From assembly GCA_021796055.1 (NCBI GenBank), contig JAJYOS010000251.1:1-8338 (forward strand): DNA of 8,338 bases, given 5' to 3'. Of this stretch, positions 5,799 through 8,338 are shown in pieces (the first letter of the stretch is position 1; each line of letters begins with the position of its first letter). The notes below the pieces were generated by a model. The model saw only the letters and a program-made list of their open reading frames with translations. It made no database searches and was not told the DNA's origin. Position numbers and translations under genes: made by a program. This DNA is from Bacteroidota bacterium. Its GTDB lineage: Bacteria > Bacteroidota > Kryptoniia > Kryptoniales > JAKASW01.

Positions 5799-8015
5799 AT
5801 GAAGTTGGTGTCAATTTTGGTGTCAGTAATCACCGTGGCTGTTTTCTTTAGCCTTCCGAAGGAGACATTCGCACGCAACGATACGTTCTCCAGCGTGAAG
5901 GCTTCCGGACAAGCCATATCTATTTCGGTTACTCCTACCAGAGTATCTGTCGGGGACACTGTAAGAATAACGATTGAAGCCCAAAATGACGGGTCACTAA
6001 GAGTCGAGGTTCTCGTTCCCGACAAAGGTGTCTTACCCCTCAAGCTAAATTCGGTAAAACCGTCCGTTTATGCTTCACAATTCATTGTCACCGGGAAGGA
6101 TCCACAGGGACTTTATGCAATACAGGCATGGACCGGGCAAGAGGCCAGGCCTGCCGCGATAGGGAAGGCGACCTTCCTGTTCAAGAAGCTCATCGGAGAT
6201 TTTTGCATTACGGGAATATTCAACCCCAAGAATCCTGAAAAGGATATGGACAAGTACATTCAGGAAATGAAAGGCTTCGGAGCAAACTTTTTAATTGCCA
6301 CCTCGATTATCACACCGAAGATAGTCTACTACAAATCAAGCATCTGCGACACAAATGGTTCGTCTGTCGTTGACCAAAGTTATGTTGACGACTTGCTGAA
6401 GTGTGCCGATAAAAACGGCATCTCCGTCATGCTCTCCGCGACCTGGGATGCGACGCGGGATATCCCTTATCCTGACCGGACCAAGAGCACAGAAGACATA
6501 ATAAAAGAACTCTACGGCCTTTACGGCAGCCATCCTTCCTTAGTGGGATTTTATGTTGACCAGGAAGGAAGTGGAATATACTACGCTCCCTTCGTGAGAA
6601 AGCTTTGCGGTTATGTGAAGCAGATCAATCCTGGATTACTCACCGCATGTTCGCCCTACGTGGACAATTCTTTGCTTGCCAGTTATCTGAGCGTCATCAG
6701 GAATTTGGATGTCATAATCTATCAAGGCATGGTAATGGCAAGTTACAGACCGGACAACCGGATCAAATTTCCCTTAAGAAGGGTAAAGGATTTTGGCTCA
6801 CTCTCTTCCGGGGCAAAGGAGCTTCAAAACAAGATTGCCTTGACCCATGTTGAGACATTTGGATATGGGGAAAACAGACTGGAAGATTTGTTCATCACGG
6901 GATACAACAACATTTATCAACAAATCCTAAGTGCCGCAACTGTTCCTGATAATGACGGAATTATCATGTACGATTATAGCGGCTCCAACTATAACATGTT
7001 GAATCAATACCCGCAATACAGGAAGGAATTTATCCGCAGCCGGGATGCCGTCTTTGATGGGATGAAAGCATTCGAATTGATCGGCAAGGCTTCAAAGGAT
7101 CGAAATCAACTTGCAGTTTATTTTCCGTATACGGACTGGCAGGAATACAGATGGGCACGCTACTATTACAGTGCTCTTGACGCATTCAGAATGATGGGAA
7201 TCCCCGTCGATGTTCTCCCCTATGCTCCTCCTCACAGGGAATCTTATCCTCCTTACTGGCCGTTCCACGAAAACCGTCATGTGTTGAAACGACTGCTGAA
7301 GGAAAAAGAAGTACTGGTACTTCCGAGCGTATCGGGGTTCCAGGCAACAGACAGCGACTTGATGAAACATTTTGTAGGAGACGGTGGAACCATCATTGCA
7401 TTTGGTCCGAGGATACCGATGGGCAGGACTTATGATCGAACTCTTCTGTTCGGGATAGAGAAGACCGGTAGAAGAGCGGCACACTCCGAGATTATCGGCC
7501 AGAGCGGTTTAGACGGGAAGACACCCCATAAAGGAAAATGGAAACTAGGGAAGGTGACGCTTCCGGTTTGGCGGAGCGAAGGTGCGAAGATTATTGCGGA
7601 GTTCGAGGACGGCTCTCCCGCTATAGCTGTGAATACTTATGGAAAGGGGACCGTCGTTTCTATCTTGACCGATGCAAAGACCGCCGCCCGTTATTTTCCG
7701 GATCTGGTGCGGGAGGTCCTTAACCGGGTCGGGGTACAGCGCTACGTTGATGTAATCGGAACGAATCAGAATTGTGATGTCGCTGTTTCCAAAACGAGGA
7801 CAGGTTTCATAGCCGCCGTAGTGAATCACAATAATACAAAACTTCATATCACTCTTAGGCCACTCACGGCTTTTTCGCATCGAGAGTCGCAAGATTGGAT
7901 AGACATGGTCTCGGATAAGGAAATAGCGAAGTTGAAGAGCAATGAACCATTGGGCATAGTAGTAAAACCGAGAACCTACAGACTGATTGAAATGGCCGGA
8001 AGCGCCAATAAATGA
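5799..8015 (+). CDS. Secreted multidomain protein with DUF4434/glycoside-hydrolase-like barrel
   Basis: The 738-residue product has a Sec signal peptide (residues 1 to about 26, ending KETFA) with no lipobox Cys. Residues about 40-125 look like an Ig-type beta-sandwich (ISVTPTRVSVGDTVRITIEA). Residues about 133-430 resemble the DUF4434 TIM-barrel family: GDFCITGIFNPKN, an ADKNGISVMLSATW strand, then HPSLVGFYVDQEGSG and THVETFGYGEN. Asp254/Glu256 after the predicted fourth strand and Glu352 after a late strand sit where retaining glycosidases of this fold carry their acid/base and nucleophile; that assignment is inference. Residues about 436-645 resemble the flavodoxin/GATase-like fold found after the barrel in GH42-type enzymes (VLVLPSVSGF, FVGDGGTIIAFGP, NTYGKGTVVSI). 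Residues about 649-738 form a small beta-sandwich. There is no T9SS tail, unlike the two preceding genes, so a periplasmic location is likely. Likely role is glycan hydrolysis; substrate unknown. It lies 132 bases after the preceding gene on the same strand. Confidence 0.8.
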   Translation: MKLVSILVSVITVAVFFSLPKETFARNDTFSSVKASGQAISISVTPTRVSVGDTVRITIEAQNDGSLRVEVLVPDKGVLPLKLNSVKPSVYASQFIVTGKDPQGLYAIQAWTGQEARPAAIGKATFLFKKLIGDFCITGIFNPKNPEKDMDKYIQEMKGFGANFLIATSIITPKIVYYKSSICDTNGSSVVDQSYVDDLLKCADKNGISVMLSATWDATRDIPYPDRTKSTEDIIKELYGLYGSHPSLVGFYVDQEGSGIYYAPFVRKLCGYVKQINPGLLTACSPYVDNSLLASYLSVIRNLDVIIYQGMVMASYRPDNRIKFPLRRVKDFGSLSSGAKELQNKIALTHVETFGYGENRLEDLFITGYNNIYQQILSAATVPDNDGIIMYDYSGSNYNMLNQYPQYRKEFIRSRDAVFDGMKAFELIGKASKDRNQLAVYFPYTDWQEYRWARYYYSALDAFRMMGIPVDVLPYAPPHRESYPPYWPFHENRHVLKRLLKEKEVLVLPSVSGFQATDSDLMKHFVGDGGTIIAFGPRIPMGRTYDRTLLFGIEKTGRRAAHSEIIGQSGLDGKTPHKGKWKLGKVTLPVWRSEGAKIIAEFEDGSPAIAVNTYGKGTVVSILTDAKTAARYFPDLVREVLNRVGVQRYVDVIGTNQNCDVAVSKTRTGFIAAVVNHNNTKLHITLRPLTAFSHRESQDWIDMVSDKEIAKLKSNEPLGIVVKPRTYRLIEMAGSANK

Positions 8016-8277
8016 AGGCCTGACGAAGAAGAGCCGCGATGCAATATCAATCTGTCGGATCACCTGCCGGTCCGCGAACACTGTTCGGCAATAAATTCGG
8101 TATGTGAAGGACTTTTACACGAAACTAAGAGATGAGGTAGCAGAGAAAGGGACAGAGGTGAAAAACGCCGCAAAATCGCGAGAAATGGTAACCGGACAAA
8201 TATCCTAATAGTAAATAGTAACATGGAAAAAGGGGAGATGTATCTCAAGGAACTAACTAAATGAGGATACCCGATAA
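8016..8277 (+). other. Intergenic gap of 262 bases with a palindrome, no gene recognised
   Basis: The only clear structure is at 8065-8090: TGCC (8065-8068) pairs with GGCA (8087-8090) around a perfect 13-base palindrome, CGAACACTGTTCG (8075-8087, central base C). It could be a weak hairpin after the glycosidase-like gene or an operator. It resembles the CGAAC-GTTCG half-sites of Firmicutes-type LexA boxes, but the spacer is 3 bases rather than 4, so I do not assign it. GAGAT/ATCTC at 8235-8246 is a minor inverted repeat. The 3' part is A-rich (from about 8190) and could hold the next gene's promoter, but I cannot pin down boxes. No RNA gene seen. Confidence 0.35.
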
Positions 8278-8338
8278 ATGGATATGAGACGCTTTGTCAA
8301 AAGCTTGATCCTTTGTTTCCTTTTTTTTTTCCACTACG
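8278..8338 (+). CDS. Start of an exported protein, truncated by the window edge
   Basis: Only 20 codons are present, reading MDMRRFVKSLILCFLFFFHY, a short basic head followed by a hydrophobic run: the shape of a signal peptide or first membrane helix. GAGGAT at 8263-8268 lies about 9-10 bases before ATG 8278; the in-frame ATG at 8284 is the alternative start, with a longer spacing. The Cys at residue 13 sits inside the hydrophobic stretch and is not a convincing lipobox. The hydrophobic codons contain a run of ten T (8321-8330). The product cannot be identified. It is on the same strand as the preceding genes and may belong to the same locus. Confidence 0.5.
   Translation, partial: MDMRRFVKSLILCFLFFFHY

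Noticed and set aside
5609..6043. 144-codon open frame on the minus strand across the 5667-5798 gap
   Set aside because: It is antisense to well-supported genes at both ends, shows no recognisable domain, and part of its sequence merely reflects the reverse of the signal-peptide codons. The same applies to the minus-strand frames at 4355-4627 and 4878-5696.
8075..8087. LexA/SOS box
   Set aside because: The half-sites look right for the CGAAC-GTTCG type, but the spacer is 3 bases instead of 4, and no DNA-repair gene is next to it.
8060..8248. 62-codon minus-strand frame in the 262-base gap, somewhat hydrophobic
   Set aside because: Low-complexity composition comes from the purine-rich plus strand. 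No ribosome site or family resemblance is visible.
8223..8287. Two micro-frames (13 and 8 codons) overlapping by ATGA before the last gene
   Set aside because: The first has no ribosome site and neither resembles an attenuator leader peptide; frames this short are expected by chance.
1..8338. CRISPR array, tRNA, rRNA, insertion sequence or prophage genes
   Set aside because: No regularly spaced short repeats, no RNA-gene signatures and no transposase, integrase or phage-like proteins are visible in any frame.

Overview
The window reads as one co-directional stretch (everything on the + strand) from a Gram-negative bacterium of the Bacteroidota/Ignavibacteria (FCB) side of the tree. Two proteins end in a type IX secretion (T9SS, Por) type A sorting domain with the NYPNPFNPST signature, which is restricted to that group and, in the 'YPNPFNPST' form, is most familiar from Ignavibacteria-like and related uncultured lineages. 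The first gene is a TonB-dependent outer-membrane receptor. The phylum-level call is solid; anything finer is inference.

Layout: (1) 1-2348, the 3' part of a TonB-dependent receptor gene whose start lies outside the window. (2) 2516-4246, a secreted beta-helix-like protein of 576 residues with a T9SS tail. (3) 4494-5666, a shorter paralogue of it (390 residues, GTG start) that lacks exactly the central 199 codons. (4) 5799-8015, a 738-residue secreted multidomain protein with a DUF4434/glycoside-hydrolase-like barrel and no T9SS tail. (5) 8278 to the window end, the first 20 codons of another exported-looking protein, with a run of ten T inside its signal-peptide region. Gaps are 167, 247, 132 and 262 bases. 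The second and third gaps hold clear inverted-repeat structures.

Working together: a TonB-dependent importer, two putative cell-surface beta-helix proteins and a putative periplasmic glycosidase resemble part of a polysaccharide capture and degradation locus. No SusD-like protein, recognised CAZyme catalytic motif or regulator is visible, so the substrate is unknown.

Most notable: the three secreted-protein genes start with the same 23-base gapless leader (pyrimidine-rich start, AGAAAGGAG-type ribosome binding site) and related signal peptides, although the third encodes an unrelated mature protein. In addition, the tandem paralogues differ by a clean in-frame loss (or gain) of the whole predicted beta-helix core.
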